From: an uncultured Vibrio sp.
GTDB lineage: Bacteria > Pseudomonadota > Gammaproteobacteria > Enterobacterales > Vibrionaceae
Direction: 5' to 3'
Assembly: GCA_947504195.1 (NCBI GenBank)
Contig: CANNGN010000001.1
Location: 620,001-684,000, forward strand
Length of the DNA stretch: 64,000 bases
This document shows positions 40,725 to 49,519 of this stretch, piece by piece. A model generated the notes under the pieces. The model did not search any database and was not told where the DNA came from. It saw only the letters and a program-made list of their open reading frames with translations. The translations under genes and the position numbers were made by a program. Position 1 is the stretch's first letter; the number at the start of each line of letters is the position of its first letter.

Positions 40725-42935
40725 TTAATCAGGTTTTCCGTTTTTTCGGTCATGTGCAATATTTGAGAGTGCTCGCCATACTAGATAACTAAAGAAAACG
40801 ATAAAAACTAAAAGTCCCGCTAATAGAGCCGTAGAGAATTGTGAAGCATGAAACCAAATAAACTTCATAATTGGAAGTGAGCCAATGTAGTAACTCTCTT
40901 TTGCCTCAAAGCTTTTAATTTCTTGTGAATTAATAACCGCGGTACCACCGTAAAACACATCCCCACTCACTGTTCCTTTAAACAACGGGGACAACAACTC
41001 CATAGCGTTACTTGACGACATATTAAGCGCAACAACGGTTCTTTCTGATGTCGCGGAAGACTCAAAACTCGACACCGTTGCCATCGCACCACTTTGAGTG
41101 AGTTTGACGTCATTTTGGAGTTTATCGACAGATGCTTTGTCTTGTTGAACCATTGACGAAAACTCAACAGTTCCATCATTACCAAGGATGACACGGTTTT
41201 GCTCTTGCCCTAATTCAGTCAAAACTTCAGACGGTAAATTAACGGCGAAAATATCCTTACCGGTCAAAGATGCGGATGTTTTTCCGTAGGCAAGAGAAAC
41301 GTAATAACCTGGGAATCCCGATGTCGAACCGGTAAATGCCATAAAGTTAATATAACTCTGCAAATCGTTCTGATTCGGAGTTTCAGGCAATATAACCAAG
41401 GTATCGGCTAAGTCAGCTAAGCGCGTATAAGGGAAAGCACTGTTGGCAAACGACGACAAGTTGGGCATTTCCATATAGTGAGGAAAACCAGAGAAATCAA
41501 TCGTCGAATTGGGATTAATCGAACCAAAAAATGCATTCGCGCGCTCAGTGGAACACTCCCCTTGGTTTCCATTGGCAAATTGAAATTTAAGTCCTAGTTT
41601 GTTCTGCTCACCTTGACTTACCATGGGCGCCATACTTAATGCAGCATTAACACCATCAATCACTGGAAGGGACATTGAGTTTGATTCTTCTGCACCACTC
41701 ACTTCATCCAATGAAAATGCACCAGAGAACTGACCATTTAAACTCACGGTTAATTGAGAAATTTGATCCGGCTTTAAAGGAGAATAGCGATAGGAGACAT
41801 CAAGCTCAGCACCTTTACTGCGCCAAACAAATAAGTCAGGTGGAAGCGTAAAATCAAACCCTATAGCACCACCATGATTTCCTTGTTGTTCAAACTGATA
41901 TGACTCGGAAAGAAGTTCGCCAAACTTGACAGGTGCTGACGTATTGAGCCATTTAGGGGCATCATAAGGTAAACGAGGTTGAGGAGGTTCAATGTAGTCT
42001 ACACGGCTAATCGGGCCATTAAGTGCTGTTTGATTAGAGATCAAGCCAAGCACAGCATTTTGTAGGTCTGCTTCATCGCGCCCCATAACAAGTAGTAGTT
42101 TATGATACTGACTAGTAGGGTGATCGATCACTTCTAAATATGCACCATCAACATTCGGTAAGTCAGCCAGAAACGAAGGTTTTTGATCGTTAGTTAGTAG
42201 GACTATCGCATTCGATTGTGGCAATTGATCTTCGACCAAACTAAAGTCGGTGTCTCGCCAATCTGCTAGCGCGCCAAAATAAGATGCAACTATGCCACTT
42301 TGCTTGATGATACCTAATGATGGCAAAGAACTTGTTACTAATGGCAATGCCAGTGAAGTAGAATCTCTAGGATCAAAAAAAGGTGCTGGTAATATACTCA
42401 GATTGTTCGCTAACTCTAGACGTTGAGTTTCGATGATTAATGAGCTTTGTTCGGCAAGTTCTAGCCAAATGTTTGCGCGATCTGGGTGCTGACATTGATC
42501 TTCAGTAAAGCCGACAAGTTCAAATTTTAGTTGATTGTAATCAGTAATAAACTCATTCATCAGTTCGATATCAACGCTCGACTGGCTGCCTACATTTCGC
42601 TTATCGAACTCAATCACTTTGGTTAATTGATCATTAAGGTAGATTTTCAGATGCGAAGAGTTCTCCAACAGTGAAGGAGACGCAATATAATTTAATCTAA
42701 CACTCGTAGACTCAGCGACTTGATCGAGCCTTAACCCAAACCCAAGGTATCCGACGCTTTGGTTACCTTGTAATTTTAAAGTCCCTGCCACACCAAGATC
42801 TTTGAACGAATACTCATGTAAGAGTGAGGATTGACTCTTGTTATCTGCGGCCAATGTCATCGAAGGATAAGCAGCAATTAATGGTACAGCTATCAATGCG
42901 GCTTGTATCAACGCGTTTTTCATTTTCATGTTCAT
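40725..42935 (-). CDS. bcsB: BcsB periplasmic cellulose synthase subunit
   Basis: Periplasmic partner of BcsA that guides the nascent glucan through the inner membrane complex. The 736 residues begin with a signal peptide (cleavage near MTLAAD) and end in a membrane anchor (about residues 698-722, LLAGLLVFIVFFSYL). Between them are alternating carbohydrate-binding and flavodoxin-like domains, with typical stretches such as YLGFGLRLDQVAESTSVRLNY (about 63) split as a lectin-like fold. It is 3 bp after bcsA. Overall layout matches BcsB. Confidence 0.93.
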   Translation of the reverse strand: MNMKMKNALIQAALIAVPLIAAYPSMTLAADNKSQSSLLHEYSFKDLGVAGTLKLQGNQSVGYLGFGLRLDQVAESTSVRLNYIASPSLLENSSHLKIYLNDQLTKVIEFDKRNVGSQSSVDIELMNEFITDYNQLKFELVGFTEDQCQHPDRANIWLELAEQSSLIIETQRLELANNLSILPAPFFDPRDSTSLALPLVTSSLPSLGIIKQSGIVASYFGALADWRDTDFSLVEDQLPQSNAIVLLTNDQKPSFLADLPNVDGAYLEVIDHPTSQYHKLLLVMGRDEADLQNAVLGLISNQTALNGPISRVDYIEPPQPRLPYDAPKWLNTSAPVKFGELLSESYQFEQQGNHGGAIGFDFTLPPDLFVWRSKGAELDVSYRYSPLKPDQISQLTVSLNGQFSGAFSLDEVSGAEESNSMSLPVIDGVNAALSMAPMVSQGEQNKLGLKFQFANGNQGECSTERANAFFGSINPNSTIDFSGFPHYMEMPNLSSFANSAFPYTRLADLADTLVILPETPNQNDLQSYINFMAFTGSTSGFPGYYVSLAYGKTSASLTGKDIFAVNLPSEVLTELGQEQNRVILGNDGTVEFSSMVQQDKASVDKLQNDVKLTQSGAMATVSSFESSATSERTVVALNMSSSNAMELLSPLFKGTVSGDVFYGGTAVINSQEIKSFEAKESYYIGSLPIMKFIWFHASQFSTALLAGLLVFIVFFSYLVWRALSNIAHDRKNGKPD

Positions 42936-42938
42936 AAA

Positions 42939-45539
42939 TTAAAATTCTTTAAGAATGGGATGTGGTTTAAGAGAAACTAACAATTTAGCCACTGGCAATA
43001 GGGGTTTGTATCTGCCCAATTTAACGTTACAAATATTCTTCACTAATTGATAATAGCCTACTCCACCAGCGTTAAATATTTGCAATAAGCTGTCTAAAGG
43101 CTTGTCGTGTTTATATTCATTTTGCCAACGGCTCCATATATCTGAGCGTGCAAAGGTACATTGCACATATTCGACCTGCTTAGCTAATGACATAGTTTCA
43201 AACTGTAAACGACAGCTTGAAGCATCAACAGCAATCACGTTAGCGTCAAAACTACAACGTTGTTGCCCTTTTTGCAGAATCAACATTACCTTGTCACCGG
43301 ACGTGAGTTGATGACCAAGTTCTGACTCGATATTCCACTTCAATTTCACTCCACTTAATGAGAAGTCGATCATTTCTGTCTCAACCCGATAACCGCCTGG
43401 TATTTTCATTTGAGCAGAAAATGCGGTGCCGACCCGGTGCTCTTTGCGTACTTGTTTAGATTCCTGAGCAATCGCGATAGCTGCGCCGATGATCAGTAAA
43501 TTATATGCCGTCCACATCAGATTAACGGCTATCGTGGATGACGTACCAAAATCATCAAGGTCTAATTTGAATAGACCAAATATGACACCAATTAAATTTA
43601 ATCCCATAAATACCAAATATGGTGTCGAGATTAACCAGTCAAAATGCGACGACGGGATTAACCCCCCCTTAGCGGTCACATTAAATGTGCCTTTATGAGG
43701 CGCAAACAAGGCTACCGTAGTTGGTCTTGCGATATACCACGCGAGTACAGTTTCATATACCTCTCCCCAAAACGAGTAGCGATACTTACCTTGAATCTTC
43801 GAGTTTGTAATATTGGAAATAACCATATGGGGGATCACGTACGCCAATAGTGCTACTGCTGGTGCATCGATAATATGAGCGCCGAAAACTAAGTAACCTA
43901 AGGGAGCCAACAAGAAAATCATTCTTGGAATGCCCGACAAGAAATGGAGCATTGCATTCAGGTAGCACAAGCGCTGTCGCCAATTCAAACCAACACCTGC
44001 CAGTGGGTTATCAATGCGAAATATCTGAGCCATTCCCCGTGCCCATCGAATTCTCTGCCCGATATGAGCAGAAAGTGTCTCTGTCGCTAACCCCGCAGAA
44101 AGGGGCTGCTTCAAATATGCTGACTTATAACCTAATCGATGAAGCCTTAAAGAGGTATGAGCATCTTCTGTTACCGTTTCGACTGCTATACCGCCGACTT
44201 CTTGCAACGGACCACGCTTAATTATAGCGCAAGAGCCACAAAAGAATGCCGCGTCCCAAAGATCATTCCCATCTTGTACTAACCCATAAAATAGACTGCC
44301 TTCATTAGGTACTGACCGAAAATTATTAAGATTTCGCTCAAACGGGTCTGGGGAGAAAAAATGATGGGGGGTTTGAATTAACGCGAGGTTTGGGTCTTCT
44401 TGGAATAACCCCATAGTAAGCTGAAGAAACGCTCGAGTTGGTATGTGGTCACAATCGAATATGGCGATAAAGTCGCCATCCGTTTTTAGTAGCGCTTTAT
44501 TAATATTTCCGGCTTTGGCATGCTCATTGGTGGTTCGAGTTATATAACCGACGTGAGCTAACTCAGCAAACTCCTCAAATTCCGTTCGCTTGCCATCGTC
44601 AAGAATGTAGATGTTGAGCTTATCTTTAGGCCAATCGATTCCTTGAGCAGCGAACACCGTTGCCCTAACGACATCTAGAGGTTCATTATAACTTGGTATG
44701 AAAACGTCAACACTTGGCCACTTAGTTGTGTCTGAAACTAACTGCTTGGGGACCCGATTTAACGGCCACGAGTTTTGAAAATACCCTAACATCAGAACGA
44801 CCCATGCATAAACCTCGGCGCAAAGTAAAATAACGCCAAATGCAGTAGACATCGCGTCATGCCAGTTAATTGTTTCGGATAAACGCCACCAAATATAACG
44901 AGTAGACACAATGGCCGAGATCGACATCATGACCAGCAATGAAATACGCCCTGGTACGGAACGTAATACAAATGCAACCAAGGTAATAATTCCAACACTC
45001 ATTATTTGCTGTTCTAATGATAATGGAACCATCACAAACACCGTCGCTATAGCGGCAAACACACTAAGAAAGAACGCGAGAATAACTTTATTTACGATTA
45101 ATTTAGACGTCGACTGTGCCTTATTATCTGAACGTTCATTTCTATGTTCGAAATCGGTAATTCGTTTTCCAACAAAAGAAATTTTGCGCTTTAACGTCGT
45201 TAGAACAAACCTAGCGCCCATCGCTATCCAGGAGGGAAAATAGAAAAATAGTGAGAGTAATTTAGATAAAAGAACAAACAGTAACCAAATGGATTGAATG
45301 CAAAATCGTAGAGGATCTACCAACGAAGGGCGACAAAAATTCACATTAGGATACAGTGAAACCAGTAACTTCCAAGAAGCATTCCCATTGATGGTTGATG
45401 TGAGTATAATCGATGAAAAAAGCCACCAGCACCCAACTAACACTCGCCCGACACCTGACGAAGTTACACCGTAATGCGCCTCAAACAGTGCCATTACATA
45501 GGTAAAACCAGATTTCGACTTACCAGAGGAATTATTCAC
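42939..45539 (-). CDS. bcsA: BcsA cellulose synthase catalytic subunit with PilZ domain
   Basis: Membrane glycosyltransferase making beta-1,4-glucan from UDP-glucose, activated by c-di-GMP. The start is uncertain: GTG 45539 with GGA 8 bases upstream is used; TTG 45557 and ATG 45494 are alternatives. About 866 residues. N-terminal membrane segments are followed by the GT2 domain with IFDCDHIP (DxD), FFCGSCAIIKR, TVTEDAH (TED) and QRIRWARG (QxxRW). The C-terminal PilZ domain keeps RKEHR and DFSLSG, the c-di-GMP site. So control by the nearby GGDEF/EAL proteins is plausible. Confidence 0.96.
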   Translation of the reverse strand: MNNSSGKSKSGFTYVMALFEAHYGVTSSGVGRVLVGCWWLFSSIILTSTINGNASWKLLVSLYPNVNFCRPSLVDPLRFCIQSIWLLFVLLSKLLSLFFYFPSWIAMGARFVLTTLKRKISFVGKRITDFEHRNERSDNKAQSTSKLIVNKVILAFFLSVFAAIATVFVMVPLSLEQQIMSVGIITLVAFVLRSVPGRISLLVMMSISAIVSTRYIWWRLSETINWHDAMSTAFGVILLCAEVYAWVVLMLGYFQNSWPLNRVPKQLVSDTTKWPSVDVFIPSYNEPLDVVRATVFAAQGIDWPKDKLNIYILDDGKRTEFEEFAELAHVGYITRTTNEHAKAGNINKALLKTDGDFIAIFDCDHIPTRAFLQLTMGLFQEDPNLALIQTPHHFFSPDPFERNLNNFRSVPNEGSLFYGLVQDGNDLWDAAFFCGSCAIIKRGPLQEVGGIAVETVTEDAHTSLRLHRLGYKSAYLKQPLSAGLATETLSAHIGQRIRWARGMAQIFRIDNPLAGVGLNWRQRLCYLNAMLHFLSGIPRMIFLLAPLGYLVFGAHIIDAPAVALLAYVIPHMVISNITNSKIQGKYRYSFWGEVYETVLAWYIARPTTVALFAPHKGTFNVTAKGGLIPSSHFDWLISTPYLVFMGLNLIGVIFGLFKLDLDDFGTSSTIAVNLMWTAYNLLIIGAAIAIAQESKQVRKEHRVGTAFSAQMKIPGGYRVETEMIDFSLSGVKLKWNIESELGHQLTSGDKVMLILQKGQQRCSFDANVIAVDASSCRLQFETMSLAKQVEYVQCTFARSDIWSRWQNEYKHDKPLDSLLQIFNAGGVGYYQLVKNICNVKLGRYKPLLPVAKLLVSLKPHPILKEF

Positions 45540-46296
45540 TATCAGTATCCGCTTCAAGCCATGTTCGGCACCATTGCGCCAGGTTCTCTATATTCTTGTA
45601 GGCAAAGGATTTGTTTGCGTACGATTTTAGCGTAACCATGTTCGCTGCCGCTTCTAGAAATTCAGGGGAATTGAAAATAGGATCAGGCAAAATTCTATCA
45701 GTAAACTCGTCGCTAATAATGGTATACAGATCATTCTCAATACTTAGCTCAGGGCTATACCTGTTGATGAGTAATTTCACATTATCGTTGTCGAAATATG
45801 AGTTATTTAGTGAGCCATTCAGCATATTTAAGCGTTGATAAGTCTGTGCATCAGCGGCCCCAACTACTATGACCAAATCGAATAATTCAGACAAATCAAC
45901 GAAACGATGAAATTCATGTGGTATGTGGACGACCGAATAAGACGGAGTACCTTGTTCATCAAATTGCTTCAGTGTTCTACTAAGCTTACTTAAACAATGA
46001 CAATCATCGATGTGCACAAGACTGAAACCAGAATTGTGGGGGTTTGAAAAAAACGTAAATGGTAAATCGCTGGAATAGATAGAATCTAACTTATTGTTAA
46101 AACAAGAAGAATCTAACTCTGCTTTCCATTCTACACTCAAATCAATACTTTGACCGTAATGAAGAGATAATTGATCCATTTCATCGGTTTGCCAAAGCCA
46201 AGTTTTGTGTGATATAGACAATATATCCGCAAGATTAGCAGCGACTGTTGTGGCACCACATCCAGATTTTAGATTAAGCAGCGCAATTGTTTTCAT
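45532..46296 (-). CDS. bcsQ: BcsQ (YhjQ) MinD-like cellulose localisation protein
   Basis: 254-residue ParA/MinD-family ATPase-like protein thought to place the cellulose complex at the cell pole. The deviant Walker A is LKSGCGATTVAANLA (about 9-23), with the usual KGGxGKT lysine replaced, as in other BcsQ; later motifs are weak, so ATPase activity is uncertain. It overlaps the small gene upstream by 23 bases and bcsA by 8 bases, consistent with translational coupling. The start is ATG 46296 with a poor ribosome binding site. Confidence 0.85.
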   Translation of the reverse strand: MKTIALLNLKSGCGATTVAANLADILSISHKTWLWQTDEMDQLSLHYGQSIDLSVEWKAELDSSCFNNKLDSIYSSDLPFTFFSNPHNSGFSLVHIDDCHCLSKLSRTLKQFDEQGTPSYSVVHIPHEFHRFVDLSELFDLVIVVGAADAQTYQRLNMLNGSLNNSYFDNDNVKLLINRYSPELSIENDLYTIISDEFTDRILPDPIFNSPEFLEAAANMVTLKSYANKSFAYKNIENLAQWCRTWLEADTDSE

Positions 46297-46477
46297 TTAA
46301 ATTTTGACCATCTGAAGAGTTATTTTTGTCCAAAACATTAATATCTTTGTTAATGAGAGAAAATATTGCCCATTTCCTACGAATCCTATCTAAATCATTA
46401 GATTGATTTATTTCATTATAGATCCCATTAGATATTTCATAGTTTGCATAAATTTCTTCTATATCTTTACTCTTCAC
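46274..46477 (-). CDS. BcsR-like small protein at the head of the bcs operon
   Basis: 67-residue product beginning at GTG 46477, with AGGAG 5 bases upstream, so the start is well supported. No signal or membrane segment. Position (directly before bcsQ), size and the C-terminal RRKWAIFSLINKD pattern recall BcsR, whose conserved end is a tryptophan-centred helix, but similarity is weak. It is the first gene of the bcs operon. BcsR in E. coli partners BcsQ in the membrane synthase complex, which would be the natural guess. Confidence 0.6.
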   Translation of the reverse strand: MKSKDIEEIYANYEISNGIYNEINQSNDLDRIRRKWAIFSLINKDINVLDKNNSSDGQNLNENNCAA

Positions 46478-46583
46478 TTTAGCTCCTAATCTAGCCTACC
46501 AACAATGAATGGATAGAATCACTTAAAACTAAACCTAATGTTAGTAGCTATGAAAAGTAATGCAATTTCCAGTCTTAAATCTA

Positions 46584-46599
46584 ATACATTCAAATGTAT
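46584..46599. promoter_or_regulatory. Palindrome in the bcs/bcsG divergent promoter region
   Basis: ATACAT-TCAA-ATGTAT is a 6-bp-arm palindrome in the 243-bp divergent intergenic region. It lies about 107 bp from the small bcs gene and 122 bp from bcsG. Which factor binds it is not known. Confidence 0.35.
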
Positions 46600-46720
46600 A
46601 GGTTAGTTTAATCTAAATTAAAAGAATATCTCTCAGAATTGATACATCTAAGATGTTAATCTATATTTAAATACACAATTTATTCTACTCCGAAGTAATA
46701 CTTCCAAGAGACACCAAAGC

Positions 46721-48325
46721 ATGTCAACACCATCAGAATTAATTTGTCACAATTTCAAAAAGTTAAACATTGACATAAAATGGTGGAACGTATATTTCGC
46801 GATAAAATTTTATCTTTTTTTTACCGATCTTATAGATTTTAACCTTATTTATAACATTGCTTTTTTCTTGTTAATAATTTTATTACCACAGATTCTCTCC
46901 AATCGCCTTCTTCAAAAATTAATTCTTGGTTTCATAGCATGCTGTTTATTATATTTCGATTCTTTTCTTCCACCATTTACTAGCTTAATTAATCAATTAG
47001 AATCGGTATTACAATTTGATACACTTTATCTACTTGACTTAATTCAACGCTTCGTCGATATAAAATTATTTATTGGTTTTCTAGCATTATGCGTCGTTTA
47101 TAATTTTATTCGTCATTACCTCCGTATTACCGTTATTGTATTATTGACTATTTGCTATATTTCACTAATTCAATTGACCTCTTCGTCGATACAAAACAAT
47201 TCGATAAAAAATAATCTATCCGAAAACACGCTTAGCCTAGATCAAACACTGTCTTCAGATAGGGACAATTTTTTTGATAATCAAGAATTAAAGCAAACTC
47301 ACTTGGTTGCAGATTCGAATTCCGTCGCACCTTTTGACATGTTGTTCATCAGTATTTGTTCTCTATCATGGGATGATTTAAAACTTGCGCAATTATCAGA
47401 ACATCCATTATTTCAACGGTTTGATATAACATTTACAAACTACAATTCTGCCACCTCTTATAGTGGGCCAGCTGTAGTGAGACTTTTACGTGCAGGATGT
47501 GGTCAGCCAAGTCACTCTACGTTGTTCGATGAAGCAAACAGTCAAGCATGTTATCTCTTCGAGAACCTTAGCAACCTTGGTTTTGATACTAGTATCACAA
47601 TGAATCACAATGGGGTGTTCGATAACTTTACTCAATTGATTGGTGAAGCTGGTCATATGACGAACATCACAACGGAATATAATACTCTTGACCGATATCA
47701 GGTTGCATTTGATGGTTCGCCTATAAAACGAGATCTAGACGTATTGGATCAAGTATTGAAAAAGTCTGACTCCGATGTAACAAATAGTGTCACCTTATAC
47801 AATACGATCTCATTACATGATGGTAATCGTATTGTTAATAGCGACAATTCAACCAGTATCGTCAGTTACAAGCGTCGGCTTAACAACCTTCTTAATGATT
47901 TAGACACCATATATCAACAAATAGAAGATAGCGGCAGGAATATCACTGTCGTATTCATACCTGAGCATGGTTCTGGCTTGCGCGGTGATAAAATACAAGT
48001 ATCTGGTATCCGTGACATCCCCGCCCCAGCGATCATTAATATTCCTGTTGGGGTCACTTTCTTTGGAGCAAACCTTAATAAGCAAGACTCTCGTATTCAG
48101 ATAGATGCCCCATCAAGTCATTTAGCGTTAGGACAACTTACGACAAACATCATTGATAGTAATACGTACGGTGCAAGACATTTAGATTTAGACTTACTTA
48201 CTGCAAACCTACCTTCAACACCGATCGTTGCTCAAAATGCTGGAGTGACAATGATGATGAAAGATGACAAAAGTTACATCACACTCGATGAACGGACTTG
48301 GAATGAATATCCTACCAATGAATAG
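46721..48325 (+). CDS. bcsG: BcsG cellulose phosphoethanolamine transferase
   Basis: Membrane enzyme that transfers phosphoethanolamine from lipid to cellulose. The 534 residues have a membrane part with about five hydrophobic segments (about residues 23-155) and an extracytoplasmic alkaline-phosphatase-like domain. The nucleophilic serine lies in SATSYSGPAVVRLLRAGCGQ (about 242-261), matching the E. coli BcsG stretch. Downstream metal-site pieces include NHNG (about 299) and PEHGSG (about 422). It is divergent from the bcs operon; no bcsE or bcsF is seen here. Confidence 0.9.
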   Translation: MSTPSELICHNFKKLNIDIKWWNVYFAIKFYLFFTDLIDFNLIYNIAFFLLIILLPQILSNRLLQKLILGFIACCLLYFDSFLPPFTSLINQLESVLQFDTLYLLDLIQRFVDIKLFIGFLALCVVYNFIRHYLRITVIVLLTICYISLIQLTSSSIQNNSIKNNLSENTLSLDQTLSSDRDNFFDNQELKQTHLVADSNSVAPFDMLFISICSLSWDDLKLAQLSEHPLFQRFDITFTNYNSATSYSGPAVVRLLRAGCGQPSHSTLFDEANSQACYLFENLSNLGFDTSITMNHNGVFDNFTQLIGEAGHMTNITTEYNTLDRYQVAFDGSPIKRDLDVLDQVLKKSDSDVTNSVTLYNTISLHDGNRIVNSDNSTSIVSYKRRLNNLLNDLDTIYQQIEDSGRNITVVFIPEHGSGLRGDKIQVSGIRDIPAPAIINIPVGVTFFGANLNKQDSRIQIDAPSSHLALGQLTTNIIDSNTYGARHLDLDLLTANLPSTPIVAQNAGVTMMMKDDKSYITLDERTWNEYPTNE

Positions 48326-48495
48326 TCGCAATAGATCACGCAATTCACAGCAGATATATCGAACGTTTTCACTCATATGCTACTAAGCTCTCACTTTTCA
48401 GCTATTAGATACTGATCACTTAATTGGTTAATGCGCCTTAAACTGCATCTTGTACTAAAGTTAACAGTACGATTAGATGTATATAGGTAAGCTCA

Positions 48496-49512
48496 ATGAC
48501 TCTTAGTAAACGATGGCTGTATACACTTTTATTTTGTTTCTCGATAACCAATGTAAGTGCCAACTCCGCCCCTCACAGGTTCAAAATTCTTCATGTAATG
48601 AGTTATCACCATAGTTGGGATTGGAATATCCAACAATTCCAGGGTTTTAAAGATGGCATAGGCGATTTAGATGTCGACTACAAAGTCATTGAACTTGATA
48701 CAAAAAGAGTCAGTTCTGTCTCTGCCATTGAAACTAAAGCTAAATTAGCCAAAGAAATAATCTCCAGCTGGAAACCTGACCTTTTATACACCAACGATGA
48801 TAATGCCCAAAAATACGTTGCTCAAGATTATGTTGGATCAGCTATGCCGATCGTATTTAGTGCCGTAAATCGAGCCCCATCTGAATATGGCTTTTTAGGA
48901 TCTTCAAATGTGACTGGTGTAATGGAGTATGAACATATTATTCCAACCATCAATTTGCTCCGTCAAATCCAACAAGATATCAAGCGTATCACCGTTATCG
49001 TTGATAACGATCCAACCTGGGTTGGTGTTATTTCTAGAATGAAAGAAGCGTTAGTACCGGAAATGGAGATAGACGTCGTTAATTGGTCGCTCATGCATAC
49101 TTTTGATGAATACAAAGAAACGATTACGCAGCTTCAGAATGAAGTTGATGCTATTGCACTCCTTGGCGTATTTAATCTCAAAGATCGTTTAGGCAATAAT
49201 GTAGATTATAAAAAAATACTAAAATGGACAGCAGAGAATAGTCAACTACCCGATTTTTCATTCTGGGAGTCTAGAGTTGATAATGGAACCCTTTGTGCCG
49301 TTGCAGTTTCTGGGTATGAACAAGGCCACCTCGCAGGTGTTATGGCACGCAGAATATTAAAAGATGGAGTAAGTCCCAAGTCAATAAAGATGTCCCCAAG
49401 TCTAAAAGGTGAGCCCATGATTAGTTTATCTAGAGCAAAAGATTTAGGCATTAAACTGGATGTTCAATTGCTGTTGGATAACTCAGTCAAAAATAAATAC
49501 AGCTGGGATTAA
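48496..49512 (+). CDS. Periplasmic binding protein (ABC_sub_bind-type), partner of a diguanylate cyclase
   Basis: 338-residue exported protein: signal peptide about 1-22 (ending NVSANS), then a type I periplasmic-binding fold of two domains, with the opening FKILHVMSYHHSWDWNIQQF and the mid-part TVIVDNDPTWVGV typical of the ABC_sub_bind family. No ABC permease or ATPase genes are nearby. AGGT lies 7 bases before the ATG at 48496. It is followed 7 bp later by a membrane diguanylate cyclase (GTG start), suggesting a ligand sensor pair as in NspS-MbaA. Ligand unknown. Confidence 0.82.
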   Translation: MTLSKRWLYTLLFCFSITNVSANSAPHRFKILHVMSYHHSWDWNIQQFQGFKDGIGDLDVDYKVIELDTKRVSSVSAIETKAKLAKEIISSWKPDLLYTNDDNAQKYVAQDYVGSAMPIVFSAVNRAPSEYGFLGSSNVTGVMEYEHIIPTINLLRQIQQDIKRITVIVDNDPTWVGVISRMKEALVPEMEIDVVNWSLMHTFDEYKETITQLQNEVDAIALLGVFNLKDRLGNNVDYKKILKWTAENSQLPDFSFWESRVDNGTLCAVAVSGYEQGHLAGVMARRILKDGVSPKSIKMSPSLKGEPMISLSRAKDLGIKLDVQLLLDNSVKNKYSWD

Positions 49513-49519
49513 TAGTAAC

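Noticed and set aside
43925..44221. Plus-strand frame opposite bcsA
   Set aside because: It is antisense to the conserved BcsA catalytic region and shows no domain.
48496..49512. ABC importer subunit
   Set aside because: No permease or ATPase gene is nearby; the immediate neighbour is a diguanylate cyclase.
49460..49519. ATG 49460 as start of the diguanylate cyclase
   Set aside because: It would overlap the binding-protein gene by 53 bases and add a Cys-rich stretch before the first membrane helix; GTG 49520 fits better.
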